Below, one piece after another: positions 22,087 through 34,160 of a stretch of 64,000 nucleotides of DNA (position 1 is its first letter; every line of letters starts with the position of its first letter). The translations under genes were made by a program, and so were the position numbers. A model generated the notes under the pieces. That model was not told the DNA's origin, did not search any database, and saw only the letters and a program-made list of their open reading frames with translations. The DNA comes from Dipteris shenzhenensis (lineage: Eukaryota > Polypodiophyta > Polypodiopsida > Gleicheniales), in NCBI GenBank assembly GCA_047967505.1, contig CM106539.1, one strand, 5' to 3'.

Positions 22087-22978
22087 CATAGCAGTTTGCC
22101 ATTCTGGCTTGTCTACTGCATCTTTGAAGTACACTGGCTCTTCTGTAGCCATGATGGTAGTCATAAGAGCATAGTTGGTGGTTTCCACCTGATTTGCTTT
22201 GACTTTTTGAGCATATGTCAATCTGGCTGGAGGTCTTCTTTCCCTAGTAGACCATCTGAGCTGCTGTGGCTCTGCTTGGGGTGTTTCTAGCAATTCTTGC
22301 TCTTCATCATCAACCTGTTCTGTAGATGACTATGAAGTCGATGTTTCTATCTCATGTGTAGGTGAGGTTTTCCATTCTGATTCTTCATCAAAGGCTACAT
22401 CTTTGGAGATAATGACTTTGCGGTTGATGGGACCATACAACTTGTATGCTTTGCTTTCTTCGCTGTAGCCAACCATGATGCATTTGCGTGACTTCGCATC
22501 CAATTTCCTGCGATGATGATCATGTATGTGGGCATAGCAGTTTGCCATTCTGGCTTGTCTACTGCATCTTTGAAGTACACTGGCTCTTCTGTAGCCATGA
22601 TGGTAGTCATAAGAGCATAGTTGGTGGTTTCCACCTGATTTGCTTTGACTTTTTGAGCATATGTCAATCTGGCTGGAGGTCTTCTTTCCCTAGTAGACCA
22701 TCTGAGCTGCTGTGGCTCTGCTTGGGGTGTTTCTAGCAATTCTTGCTCTTCATCATCAACCTGTTCTGTAGATGACTATGAAGTCGATGTTTCTATCTCA
22801 TGTGTAGGTGAGGTTTTCCATTCTGATTCTTCATCAAAGGCTACATCTTTGGAGATAATGACTTTGCGGTTGATGGGACCATACAACTTGTATGCTTTGC
22901 TTTCTTCGCTGTAGCCAACCATGATGCATTTGCGTGACTTCGCATCCAATTTCCTGCGATGATGATCATGTATGTGGG
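22087..22978. repeat. 446-bp tandem duplication inside Copia-3
   Basis: Segment 22087-22532 is repeated head to tail as 22533-22978. By eye the copies are identical base for base. The unit covers the integrase-RT linker of Copia-3, so the residues around STRERRPPARL and the DVAFDEESEWKT motif occur twice. The junction shows short shared sequence (GGGCATA/TTCATA followed by GCAG). It is either a very recent duplication or an assembly artefact. Confidence 0.9.
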
Positions 22979-23603
22979 CATATGTTATGCAACCAAATAT
23001 GCGGAGATGCCCAATGTGTGGCTTATGTCCAGTGAATGCTTCATAAGGAGTCATACCTTGAATCGGTTTGGTAGAAAGCCAATTAAGCAAATAGTTTGCA
23101 GTGGCTATTGCTTCTGCCCAACACTGATTCGGAAGATGCTTCTCACTAAGCATTGCTCTAGCACTATCTGCTAAAGTCCCATTCTTCCTTTCAGCTCTTG
23201 CATTCTGCTAAGGAGTATCTGCACATGTGAATTGTATTCGAATGCCGTGATTTTTGTAAAATTTCATGTTTGCTGAAGACATGTATTCATCTCCTCTATT
23301 TGATCTCATGACTTTGATCTTTCTGCCTGTCTGGTTTTCTACCATAGCTTTGAATTCTTCAAATCTAGAAAACACTTTAGATTTCTCTTTCAGAAAGTAG
23401 ACCCAACAATATCTAATGTAGTCATTGATGAAAGTCAAGTAGTAAAGTGAACCATTGATGGTGCATGTTTGGGGATAACCCCATACATCTGCATGTATCA
23501 AATCAAGAATAGCTCGTGCACGAGAGGTACTTTTGCCAAATTGGTTCGCTTTTGTTTGCCGAAGCAGCATGCTTCGCAAACTTTTCCAAGAAACTGTAGC
23601 TTC

Positions 23604-23938
23604 AGAATCCCAATTGCCATATTCTGATTCTTGAGATCTAATAAGTACTTGAAGTTCACATGACCATATCTCTTGTGCCATTTTGTAGATAGTGGCATCT
23701 GTTGCAATTGAGCTGACATGGCATGCTTATCTGGTACTGTAGCTAGCATTCTGTATAAGCATCCTTCGAAATTCCAATTGCCATATTCTGATTCCTAAGA
23801 TCTAACAAGTACTTGAAGTTGACATGACCAGATCTCTTGTGCCATTTTGCAGATAGTGGCATCTGTTGCAGTTGAGCTGACATGACATGCTTATCTGGTA
23901 TTGTAGCTAGCATTCTGTATAAGCATCCTTCCTTGACA
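23604..23938. repeat. About 167-bp diverged direct duplication inside Copia-3
   Basis: The segment starting CCAATTGCCATATTCTGATTC and ending CTGTATAAGCATCCTT occurs at about 23604-23768 and again at about 23772-23936, with roughly a dozen differences. It covers the pre-integrase zinc-site region. It is clearly older than the 446-bp duplication. Confidence 0.85.
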
Positions 23939-25436
23939 CCTTTTGCTACTAGCTAACATCTTTTGGATTTATCTCTGATAGTGCATTCATCTCCATCGAG
24001 GATGACTTTGTAGTTGTGTTTCGTCATTTGACCTACTGACAAAAGGTTCTTGCTGAGCTTTGGAACATAGAGTACATCTTTCACCAATCCTTTTGTACCA
24101 GTGAAATTGTTCATAGGGATAACACCTGTCCCTTGAACTAGATTCGGTGTATTATCTGCTGTATAGATGACATTTTTCTAACCTTCTAATGGTTTCATCT
24201 CTGTGAACCATTCCTGATGATTTTTCATGTGAGATGATGCACCGCTGTCGATATACCAAGGATCTTATTCCACTTGGTTAACTTGATAGTTGAGATCCTC
24301 TTTAGGATTGTAATCAATGTCTAGGTACGTTGTATCAGTTTGCTGCATTTCCTCACTTGCAAGAAACATATTCCCATGTTCATTTGCAAAATGACTATGA
24401 CTAGAATGTCCACCATGATGATTTCCTCTGCCTTGGAAATTCCCTCAATTACTGCTGGATTGACTACTTTGGTCATATTGCTTCTTGCGGCAATCTCTTT
24501 CATAGTGTCCAAACTTGTGATAGTAGTTGCACTGGTGGATGTTTGACACATTGGTGGATGCATTCCCTCGTCCTTGGAATCTTCCTCGGTTGGAATGATT
24601 TCCTCTTTGTCGATTCTGATGTTGTTGAGGATGATGCTGATGTTGATTCTGACTTTGCTGATGATGTTGTTGCTGATGATTACTACTTTTATGGTATGGT
24701 CTACCTCTGCCTGTGAAAGCTTGATCATTAGAATGACCTTTACATGCTTGGATGGCTTGCGCCCTAAGTTCTTCACCAAGTAGGACTGACTGGAGCTCTT
24801 CCAGTGTTGGACTTTGCTGTTGGATGGCAATTTACTCTGGACTAGATTCTCGTATCCCTCTCCTAGTCCATTCAGGATTACTTGAAACATTTCTGCGGGG
24901 TTCATAGTCTCTCTTGTTGCTACAAGTTGATTGTTGTAGTCTTTTATGCGGAGTACATAAGCATGACTGGTTTCACTGCTGTTGCAAAAACTCTGGTTGA
25001 TCTAGTTTCTTAGTGTGAGAATCCTAGATGTGTTCTTGGACTCATAGAGAGCTATGAACATATCCCATGCTTCTTTCGATGTCTTGACTGTGTTGAGCTA
25101 TCCTAGCATGACATCTTGCACATTCTACTTGATCAGATGATAGGCGTACTTGTCTTTCTTATCCCATTCTGTCTAAGCTTGGGCAATGGCAGAATATGCT
25201 ACAGGTGCAAAAACTGTTTGTGTAGCTGTAGATACCGTTGTAGATCCTACTGCTGGTGCTATGACAATAGGTGGAGTAGAGCTACCGCTGCTTGGATCGT
25301 CTAATGTAGACCCATTGACATACTCCCATTTGTTCGGAAGTACAAGAATGGTCTCCATTCGGTATTTCCATGTACCGTAGTTGGAGTTTTCTAACTTAGC
25401 ATATGCCTCCAGATTGACGTTGCTAGTTGTAGACAT

Positions 25437-28000
25437 GGTGCAAGAAATGTACTCAAAAAAGTCATGAAAATATATGTATGAATCAACAGCAAAAAAAAAA
25501 CTTTGACTCTGAACTGTCGAGACGAAGATAGAACTGCAATATATAAAATCAAACCTGTGTTACAAGGCTTGTGGCAAATGATGCCGAGAATAGCCAAGAG
25601 GCTTTACAAGGCTGAAATGATGTGCACAATGCCATGAAATAGCCGTGTACGCTTTACAATGGTGGCATGTGTGTGTGAAATCAAATGCTATCTGCCTATT
25701 AAACAATCAGCAATGCCTCTGAACTCTCTGAAGTCTGCTCACTAAACTGATGAACATCAGGTTTCAGGTAATGTAATGATGTGAAACTATATGTGAGCGT
25801 ATGGACTGACTCCGAGTAAGTACTAGTCAGGAATTTAGGACATGGCTTAGATTGGCAACTTGGGAAAATTCAAAGCATCCCCTCTATGGCAATCTAGTCT
25901 ACTCTGATCTAGATCTATACCAATCGTCGATTGATGAAAGAACATCAAATAATTCTTTTTCTTTTGTTCTTTGTAAGTGCTGGGTCAGATGCATCGATGA
26001 AGAGACGGATGTGTGTGTAGGAAGTGGATTTGTTGAGGAGGCTCAAAAGGGAGTGTAACTTGCACCAAAATGTGTGCCTGATGTGATGAGTCATGAGCAC
26101 AAAAAATCGAGCAACTTTCCTTTTTGGAGCGCCCTCAAATTCTTCCTGGATCAAGAGATACAACTTGATCTAGGTGGAGGGGCAAAAGGAGTGCAAATGG
26201 TGCTCAATGATGATGTGTCACTGTGGGTCACATGTAGTGATGATGTGGCACTGTGCTAGCAAGAGGTGTGCCTGTGAAGCCCTGTGCTGAGGTGGTAGGT
26301 GTGGTCACATGCAGTGACTATGAAGAGGTAATTGTGCCTGCAAGGGTCAGTGCTGATTGAACAGCTGAGGTGGCACTGTTGATGATGTCAACAGATGACA
26401 TGGCAATGCTGATGTGGCAGGTGACATGTTACTAATGATGTGGTAGATGATGTGGCAAGTGACATGTCCCTAATGATGTGGCAGGTGTCATGTCCCTAAT
26501 GACGTGGTAGCTGAGCTGGCAGGGGTGACGTGACAGTTGATGTGTCACTGATGATGTGGACTTTATTGATGTGTCCAAGTGATGTGGCACTATGGATAAG
26601 GTGATGACATGGTAGTCTCACGAGGCTAATGATGTGGCAATTGGTTAAGGTGATGATGTGGCAGATAAGGTCTACCACATGGCAAATAGGGGTTGACACG
26701 TGTCAACCTTGAGACCACACCAGTGTGTGTGGTAACCCTTGTGATAGGGTTGGTGGCCTGTGCCACATGTCGCTCAAAGGAGAATCAAAATCTTTGGATT
26801 TTGATGGAATCTCTGAGATTTCATCTCCTTCTACGTTGTTCTGTGGGAGAAGACCCGCATGGGCTTTTGTTGGAGGATTGCTGTCATTGATAGAAGGCCT
26901 TAGGAGGCGTGGCGTCATTCGCTGAAGAAGTCCGCTATTGGATGTGTCCCTGGAGACTTAGAGATTCGGTCGTTGTTGTAGAGACCAGCTACTCTATGCA
27001 AGTATCGATTACATCCTAAGCTTGGAGTTGCGCATTGTGAGCTTGGAGCAGTAGTGATGGTGCGTTGAAGCTATGAGATATGTCATCTGTTGGAGAGCAG
27101 CCCTTGCTGTTGTGGTGGCTGCTAGATAGAGGCTTTGAGGCTTGGAAGACCCGTTGGAGGATGCGACGTGCTGGAGGGAGCCTTGGCTTAGGAGCTTACT
27201 GTGCATTGCCCATTGAAGGTCATTGGGCAATTTTGTGTCGGGTCGTGTGAGCGTTGAAAGAGCTTGTAGTCGTAGTGTGGTGTAGAGCTGCTGTAGCCTG
27301 TGTGCTTGCGCTTGGAGTTGCTGTTGGTAGTCGAGGGAGCTTGGCAAGGCGTGTTTCTCTTAGATGGTCATTGGAGTCTGTGGTCACGACGGCAGCCGTG
27401 AAAGCTTCAGTCATAGGTAGAGCTACAAATAGCCTATCATAGGAGACCTTGTTGTCATGGGCTTGGCATGAAGCTTGGAGTCAGCGCTAATAGTTGCAGA
27501 GTCGTTATTGTGCATAGGCCGTTGGCTTAGGAGCTGGAGGTCACCTTAGTCCAAAGTAGAGTAATTGATTTAGGCCTTACAGAGGTCGCGATGCGCAGCC
27601 CAGAGATATGGAGGTTGTAGTAGATTGAGCTCCTTGTAGAGGCCGACTATGCCATGTGCTCTTGCAAAGAGAGCTTGAGCTCTCTCTCTATCCCTCAAGA
27701 GAGAAATCTTTCTCTCTTTCTCTTTCGTAGCAAATAGGAGTAGAACAATATTCTCTCTCTCTCTCAGCAGATCTTTCACTTGAACAAGGAGAATATCTCA
27801 CAAAGAAGACCACACCACGTAGAACTCTCGCTTTCTTTCTCTCAAACTCGGAGTAGGACTATGAATGAAAATGGACAGAAATCTATTCCAATGAGCAGAA
27901 TTTCTCTATCACTCTACGGAAGTGAATGGAACTCTCAATCGCTCAATCTCTCACACTCTCTCGTACTCTCAAGGATCGCAATGCCTCAGCGGAAGGCAAG
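25437..28000 (-). other. 2.6-kb untranslated leader of Copia-3, with GATGTGGCA-type repeats
   Basis: Lies between the primer site and the gag start. It is unusually long for a Copia leader. Between about 26200 and 26690 degenerate copies of GATGATGTGGCA and GGTGACATGTCCCTAATGATG recur at irregular spacing. From 27000 to 27560 the motif GCTTGGAG recurs. From 27660 to 27780 CTCTCT runs dominate. No domain is recognisable, and open stretches are short. Confidence 0.5.
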
Positions 28001-28015
28001 GGAGCTCTGACACCA
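28001..28015 (-). promoter_or_regulatory. Copia-3 primer-binding site
   Basis: Minus strand TGGTGTCAGAGCTCC directly after the LTR end, complementary to initiator tRNA-Met apart from one position in the core TGGTATCAGAGC. Confidence 0.85.
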
Positions 28016-28184
28016 TGACAATTTAGTTGAAAATGTAGAATATATACAAACCCATTTACGGTTAGGGTTAGGGCATCTAACCCTTTCCTTTATAGCACTC
28101 TATTGAGTTAGTGCTATGCACATATGATCACCTGATGGTGCTATGCACACATGATCACATGATGTTGAGCGTGAACTCTCAATA
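28016..28184 (-). repeat. Copia-3 5' LTR (about 169 bp)
   Basis: Begins TGACAATTTAGTTG and runs to CTCTCAATA. It is about 95% identical to 20328-20501 outside the outermost bases. The terminal CA has become TA. No target-site duplication is obvious. Confidence 0.85.
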
Positions 28185-29339
28185 GGACAGAGGTAACACG
28201 GCTGAATTTGAGAGATTGTTTAGCAAAGGGTTTTACTTGTTTTTTATAAAAAGAATCCCTAATTTGGTAGAGTTGGGTAAGTTTCTATCGTATGAATGCA
28301 AAATTCCTGTGGTGCCTATGCTACAAAGTTTATGGGTAAGGGATTCTTTCTTTTGTGACGTGTATCAGAGGCTATCAAGAATGAAATTGTGGGGTAGATG
28401 TTGGTTTCTTGTGGGTGCTGTGGTTTTGCCTATTCCATGGAGTCCCTCATTCAGTGTGGATGCATTTATCTTTGAAGAGTGTCTGGTTTGGGTTTTTTCC
28501 CTCATTCAATGCAGATGAATTTATCTTCAAAGAGTGTCTGGTCTCGACTTTTCTTTTTTCCCTTTATGGTTGGTTGGGGGCCTGGATTGACCGTGGCTTC
28601 ATCCCTTGGAAGAGTGTTTCACATCCTTGCTTTGGATAGATTTGAATTTGGTCATAAGCATGCTTGGATATTGTGGGATAGTTCTCATCAAGTTCTTAAT
28701 CTAGTGCGGATTTGACTTCCTGATGGTATGTTGCTACCAATCAAGGTCTGTTTTGGGCTGTCTCTTGACTCCTATTATATTTGTAAGAAGACATCACACC
28801 TTGCATGAAATTGTCAGTATAGAAGAGAGAACGTGGAGCCGGTGGAAGGTAATAATGGTTCTGGCTTGAATGAGGTTCCTCTAGTGGTGGTTAGATAGGG
28901 TAGTGAACCTGCATGTGACGTTTAAATCCTAGAGCATACAAAGGAGGTACCTATAAACATGGATCGAGTCAAGAAGGATGAAAAGGAAGAAATATTCAAC
29001 AAAAGCAACTCATGGAAGGTTGTGGGTAAGCAAGATAAGGTACATAAAATCTCTGATGGAAGTCCCTTCCTGCTGAATGTCTCGGGGGAAGGTGATGGGT
29101 CGAATATTAACATTTAAGCATATTGTGGAGGGTATTTGGTTCGAGTGAGTGCTATATTAAAGAGCATAGGTGACTTGCAAAATCTTGAGGAAGAGGTCTT
29201 ATTACATGCCAGAATTGCTTTGAAGAGTGCTTTGGATATATGCCCTCTGGACCAGTATATGGGGACTTTTTTAGTAGAAACAGAGGCTATGCTATACGTC
29301 AGAGAGCCTAAGGCAGCTAAGGATGCTTGTGTAAAGAGC
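28185..29339 (+). other. Unassigned, possibly 5' part of a LINE relic
   Basis: Several short open stretches on the plus strand (28216-28518, 29136-29342) without a recognisable domain. A direct duplication of about 47 bp lies at 28443-28490 and 28500-28545 (CCCTCATTCAGTGTGGATG versus CCCTCATTCAATGCAGATG). The position upstream of RT on the same strand would suit LINE ORF1 or endonuclease, but I see no endonuclease motif. Confidence 0.3.
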
Positions 29340-30400
29340 TAATAATTATGGCTATGGTGGGAGACTATCCCTCCAAGTATTTTTTCAATCAATTAGGAAG
29401 AAGCACATCAAAGAAAGAGTTGATCGGGTACTAGACCAACAAGGTAACTTAGTCATCAAGTTTTGGCATGTAGCAGAATGTTTCGGTTAGAGCTTAGTGC
29501 TATAGTGAGGGATGCTGGAGTGCAAGACTAGAAGTGGGAGGAGGACCTTGGGCATCTAACGATTGATGATCAGGTGTGGGTTTTGGATTAGCAGAAAGCT
29601 CTTCTAGGGCAACTATTCACAGAAGATGAGATTTGGGAGGCTATATCCACAATGGAGGCGGAGAAGTCTCTAGGTCCTAATGGATTTACAACAGAGTTTT
29701 TTGTGTCCTTCAGGGATTTTACTTAAAGGTGACCTCACAAACATGGCGAACCATGCTATAATGAGGTGATGCCTATCTGAAGATGTAAACGTAGGACTAG
29801 TGATATTCTTCTCGAAATGGTAGGAATGCTTACGGTTGGGGTACTTGAGGCCAATCACTATGCTAAACACTTCGTATAAAGTGTTAGCTAAGGCACTGGC
29901 TCTCAAAATCCAAGACATCTTCATGCGGGTGGTTGATAGAGAAGAGAATGGTTTCATTAGATCAAGGGAAATCTTTGATAATGTCCTAAATATTTCGAGT
30001 GCCCTTGATTATGTCTGTGTTGTAGGCCAAAGATGTGTGTTGTTTGGGATTGATTTGGATAAGGCCAAAGATGTGTGTTGTTTGGGATTGATGTGGGTAA
30101 GGCATACGATAGGGTGAGATGGGATTTTATGCTAGTTGTTGTGAGCTAATTGGGGTTTTGTGATACATTCTTCAAGATGGTAGAGACGTTGTTGGAGAAT
30201 GCCTCTTCCATTTTTTGTATCAATGGGGAGGTGGTAGGGAGATATGAGCTAAAGTGTTCAGTGAAGCAGGGGTTCCCTTTAGCGCCTCTTTTGTTTGACA
30301 TGTACACAGTCCCTTTGATGATGAAGATTAAGAGAGCTTCTGAGATTGGGACTCAGCTTGAAGGGAGTTGTTGTTTGACTATTCTATAGGAGCAAAAAAA
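29340..30400 (+). pseudogene. LINE (non-LTR) reverse transcriptase relic
   Basis: Plant L1-type RT, which copies its RNA at a nicked target. Seen in order: 'FTEDEIWEAISTMEAEKS' with L-G-P-N-G-F (family: K-S-P-G-P-D-G-F) at 29615-29690; 'YLRPITMLNTSYKVLAKALA' (RPI-LLN block) at about 29842-29900; 'ENGFIRSREIFDNVL' at about 29945-29985; a D-K-A-x-D-type block duplicated at 30027-30100; and 'CSVKQGFPLAPLLFDMY' (family: S-V-R-Q-G-C-P-L-A-P) at about 30255-30305. The catalytic Y-A-D-D block is not reached: open sequence ends at 30389. Frameshifts and stops throughout. Confidence 0.85.
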
Positions 30401-32990
30401 CTATGTGGATGCCTTGCTGAATATTATGCAAGTGTTTTGCCTGGTCTTAGGTTTGTGTGAGACACATGTATTTGAAGGTGTTATAAGGAGACTACGCACC
30501 ATTTCAGTGACACACACAAAGAAAAATGGTCACTTTTAGCCTTTACCAGAGGTTGAGTTGAATGATGAGGTACAAATTCCATTTATGCTATGTTTGCAAT
30601 TGTGATAGCAATGCTTTCTTGTACAAGAAGTTTTTGAGTCAATTCACTAAACTCTTTTCATGCAAGTAGATGAACTTGCTCTAGCAAGTTTGAGAGAACA
30701 TATATTGTATCACCATCGATATGAGTCAATGTTGTTCCAAGAATATCAAAATGCTCTAAGGTAAGATCAAGAGTCAGAAGAGTAATGTATTAGAAGCATG
30801 GTCAAACAAGATAATGACATAATGATTGACTACTTGCCCTTTCATTCTAACTAACTCTATATCACGAAAGCATGTATACCATGTTGTTGTCGGCTAAAGA
30901 TAAAATTCATCAAGTGCATTATTCACTAGCTTAGCAATAGATACACACAATAATCATGGGTATTGACCTCTCAAAACACCTAATCGGCTTTGGGGCTTCC
31001 CTCTATGGACTCCTCTATATGTACCCTTACTCAATCTTTTTCATAATTCAATTAATTCATCTCCCCCCCTTGAAGTCTCAAAATATTTAACATAAGGTAA
31101 GCTAAGGTATTTAATTAAGGTGATGATTAATATAAGCTAAGGTACACATGCAAGGGATCATTGAGCTTTGAGAAAATTGAGAGAATGCAAGAGAAAGGAG
31201 AATGATTTGCAAGACATGAAAGGGTACTACCCTTTCATTAGTGGCCCTTGGGATCCAAGGACCACATATCCTATTTCACTTTAGTTAGCCAATGACTCTA
31301 ACCATTCCTACCCCCTAGACACATGATTGCTCATCTTTTATATAGATATCAAGAGGATATCAAATAGTCAAGTACATAATCAGTGGCTTTCTGCCATTAT
31401 GGCTACCTAACCTACCTTCTATTCTAATATATGTTATTAATCACTCTAGGCCATAAATCTTATTATTATTTTCCCTCTTGGTTGGGTATCGATTGCCCTC
31501 AATTCATAGGTCTTCATCTTGCCATTTCTTCATTATCAACAAAGGGACCCTCTCCCCCATTGGCGAGCTAATGAAGCATAATAAATGTTTTATGTTCTTC
31601 TACCTTTTCATGACAGCCAACCCACCCAATAGAGCCTATGCTTCAATACCACAAATAGGGCTGAAAGACCACCATGGGTTGCCACATCCACAAAAGCGAG
31701 TCATAGATTGATTGTCCTAATTACCACCCCCGCAATAGCCATTGGTGCAAGAGTACAAGAGCCTCAACTTGCATAGCTCATGTGTTTGATTTGCTTGTGG
31801 GTACCAGCTTGCCAGATAGAGCATGTGCTTTGATGCCATTGTTAAGACCTAAGGACCAACATGGGTCGCTATACCTCACAAGGGTGATTCACAAATTGAC
31901 CATCAGATCTCCACCTCCATGATAGTTTTTGTTACTGACCTAGCTATGCAGATGAAGTGCCAAAGTCACAACTTGCTCAATCCACATGCCCATGCAAATG
32001 CAGTGCCAAAGTCACAATAAAATGGTAAGACTATGAACTTTACTTTTATTAAAATGGTAGGTCAAATAAAGTGGTAAGCTATGTTTAATTTCATTAAAAG
32101 GAGCATAAGCGATAATAACATTTGCAATAGGATAAGTTCATTAGAGGAAAGGAAATAAGCCATGCCTAATCATGTCTCTTGTGGGCAAAAGTGTGACCTC
32201 CTATAAATAAAGCCTTTGAGAGATGATTCTCATAGGTGGGTGTCCTGACTATAATACACGTGGAAATGGATGTCATCAATAACATTGGAATGGTAATATC
32301 TTTGCACTTTGTGTTTCACAATGGCTTTCTTCTCTATCATAGATTGACTTAGTATGTGCAAAAAGCGCTTGCATAGGTTTGAGCAATAGATGGTGTCTAG
32401 GAAAAGGTGACGAAGTGGTGAAATCATGACTTGTGAGAGGAGGGAGCCATTTTCTGAGAAAACCCTGCTCTTCTTATGAAAGCTGTAGGCCGTCACTATT
32501 GGGGAGACTAGCGTCTCAAGTAACGAGTAAACATATGCAGGTATGTGTAAAAAAACAAACTACTTCAAACTTTCACGAACATAACACTCAAGGGTAAGGA
32601 GACTAAATTTTTTTTCCATTTCTAGCCAAACATATCAACCCCAAGCATCAACCTTGGGTTTCTACCTTAAGAAATTTTATTTATTTCTTAAATAGAAGCC
32701 AATTGATAAATAATTAGGCTAGGTAGTGGACATGAATGCGTAGAGCTTGCAATTTCGATCATTTCACCTTTTTGCAAAAGAGCAAACCGAGCTGTCCATA
32801 AAAAGTTACGGCTCGGGAAGAGTTTAGGGTTTAACCCTAAACCTAAACCCATTTCCTATAAAGACCCACTCCACCCCCTCATTCTTCATCTTTCACATTT
32901 TGCCTCCATCCTCTTCCTCATTCTGAGCCCTATGCAAGACACTCCTCCCTCTCCATCGACCACCACCCTACTCCCATCCTCACATGGTAA
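30401..32990. other. Intergenic, no gene recognised
   Basis: AT-rich sequence with only short open stretches. Segments at about 31640-31770 and 31830-31950 look like two diverged copies of one unit, each with ACCA-CATGGGT-GC. A 38-bp segment at about 32455-32492 (GAGAAAACCCTGCTCTTC...) recurs at 46028-46065. Around 32820-32850 there are a few CCTAAACC motifs. Confidence 0.35.
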
Positions 32991-33155
32991 GTGACTTCAA
33001 GCCCATCTTGTGATGATAACCTAGCCATCCACCCACCGTCCATTGGTCCTCGACAATCCCATTACATCGAGAAAGACTTGGAGAGCGTTCAGGTGACCAC
33101 CTCTTCCTCCCTTTGGATTTCCGTCAAGTATTCCCTCTGTCAAGTTTTTTTTCTT

Positions 33156-33772
33156 CTCTCTTCCCCCCCCCCCCCCCCCTTCCACCACCACCTCCCCCTC
33201 CCCCCTCCATCTCCATCACCCCCTCCCCCCTCCACCCGTCCCATTTCCACCACCTCTTTCTTCCCTCCCCCCTCCCCCCTCCATCTCCACCATCCCCTCC
33301 CCCTTTTCCCCCCCCTCTATCTCCACCACCCCCTCTCCCCTTCCCCCCTCCATCTCCACCACCCCCTTCCCCCTCCCGCCCTCCCCCTTTCCTCCCCTCC
33401 ATCTCCACCACCCCCTCCCCCCTCCCCCCCTCCATCTCCACCACCCCTTTCCCCTTCCCCCCCCTCCCCCCTCCCCCCCTCCATCTCCACCACCCCCTCC
33501 ATCCCACCACCATCCCCTCCCCCTTTCCCCCCCTCCATCTCCACCACCCCCTCCCCCCTCCCCCCCTCCATCTCCACCACCCCCTTTCACCACCACCAAC
33601 CCCCCTCCACCACCACCACCTCCCCCTCCCTCTCTCTCCACTCTCTCTCTTATTCCCTCCCCCTCTCTCTTTCTTTCTCTCTTTCTCTCCCCCCCCTCTC
33701 TCTCTCTCTCTTTTCCCTCCCCCTCCCTCTCTTCTCTCTCTCCCTCTCTCTCTCTCTCTCCCCCTCCCCCCC

Positions 33773-33811
<39 letters not shown>

Positions 33812-33818
33812 TCGTCGG
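33156..33818. repeat. About 660-bp pyrimidine-rich tract: CCATCTCCACCACCCCCT minisatellite then (CT)n
   Basis: From 33156 to about 33620, irregular copies of CTCCATCTCCACCACCCCCT separated by C-runs. From about 33620 to 33818, CT dinucleotide runs with C-runs. The plus strand is almost free of G. Proline/serine-rich open frames on the plus strand and Gly/Arg-rich ones on the minus strand are by-products of the composition, not genes. Confidence 0.9.
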
Positions 33819-33858
33819 CCGCTCCCTACACTAACCTAACAAAAACTAACTACTAACT

Positions 33859-34160
33859 ATGCAAGGGCCAGTGCCCGTAGTGGCGCTTGTCGACCAGGCG
33901 ATGTCCGTGCGCAGCGCCGACCACCTCCTCCAAGCGCCCCGCCATTGCGCTCCTTCGCCACCCCCTTCCCCTCCACCCTCCCCATGCTCCTCCAAGCCCC
34001 GCTTGCCCTTGCTCGCCCGCCTACCCTTCGCCCCGTCCCCTCTCGCCCCCGCCTTACACCCCTCTACTCGCATCCCCTCTCCCCTCCCCTCCCCTGCACC
34101 CCCCCCCTCCGCCGCCGTCCCCTCCCTTGCACCCCCCCCGACTGCACACAGTTAAAAAAA
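33859..34160 (+). other. C-rich flank, no supported gene
   Basis: Open in several frames because of C-rich composition. Only the first about 100 bp are of normal complexity, and they show no domain. Not called as a gene. Confidence 0.5.

Larger units (their letters stand above)
20590..25436 (-). pseudogene. Copia-3 Gag-Pol polyprotein (decayed, internally duplicated)
   Basis: Minus-strand Ty1/copia polyprotein. Gag starts at 25436 (LEAYAKLENSNYGTWKYRM). The knuckle at about 24487-24530 has lost its second Cys (CNYYHKFGHYERDC). Protease is WYIDSGASSH near 24240. Pre-integrase and integrase lie at 22780-23750 (STKWHKRYGHVN, KVCEACCFGKQ, LIHADVWGYP, YLTFINDYIRYCWVYFL, then the hinge KHLPNQCWAEAIATANYLLN). 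The RT entry is STRERRPPARL ... KKAIANKWVYKVK at 21982-22290. RT palm and RNase H continue to 20590 (TITRPDICYAVSSLAQF at about 21180-21240; TIYCDNQSAQSLAKS; VDIFTKPLGKELFEKH). The frame is broken by stops and shifts, and carries two direct duplications (446 bp and about 167 bp). Confidence 0.92.
20328..28184 (-). mobile_element. Copia-3 LTR retrotransposon, 7.9 kb
   Basis: Two short matching LTRs, polypurine tract, primer-binding site and a complete set of Copia domains in order on the minus strand. The coding region is dead. The size is large for Copia because of the 2.6 kb leader and the internal duplications. Confidence 0.9.

Noticed and set aside
9760-25436. TAG/TAA at glutamine positions as a sign of a variant genetic code
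   Set aside because: The stops occur only in retroelement sequence, together with frameshifts and lost active-site residues, and stop codons of all three types are involved. Ordinary decay by C-to-T change explains them.
31640-31950. Tandem gene fragments around two similar ACCATGGGT-containing segments
   Set aside because: Similarity between the two is only moderate by eye and neither carries an open frame of note. At most an old diverged repeat.
32991-33856. Long proline/serine-rich reading frames (up to 282 codons) and Gly/Arg-rich antisense frames
   Set aside because: They lie over a C-rich minisatellite and CT repeat. All frames are open because the tract almost lacks the bases needed for stop codons.
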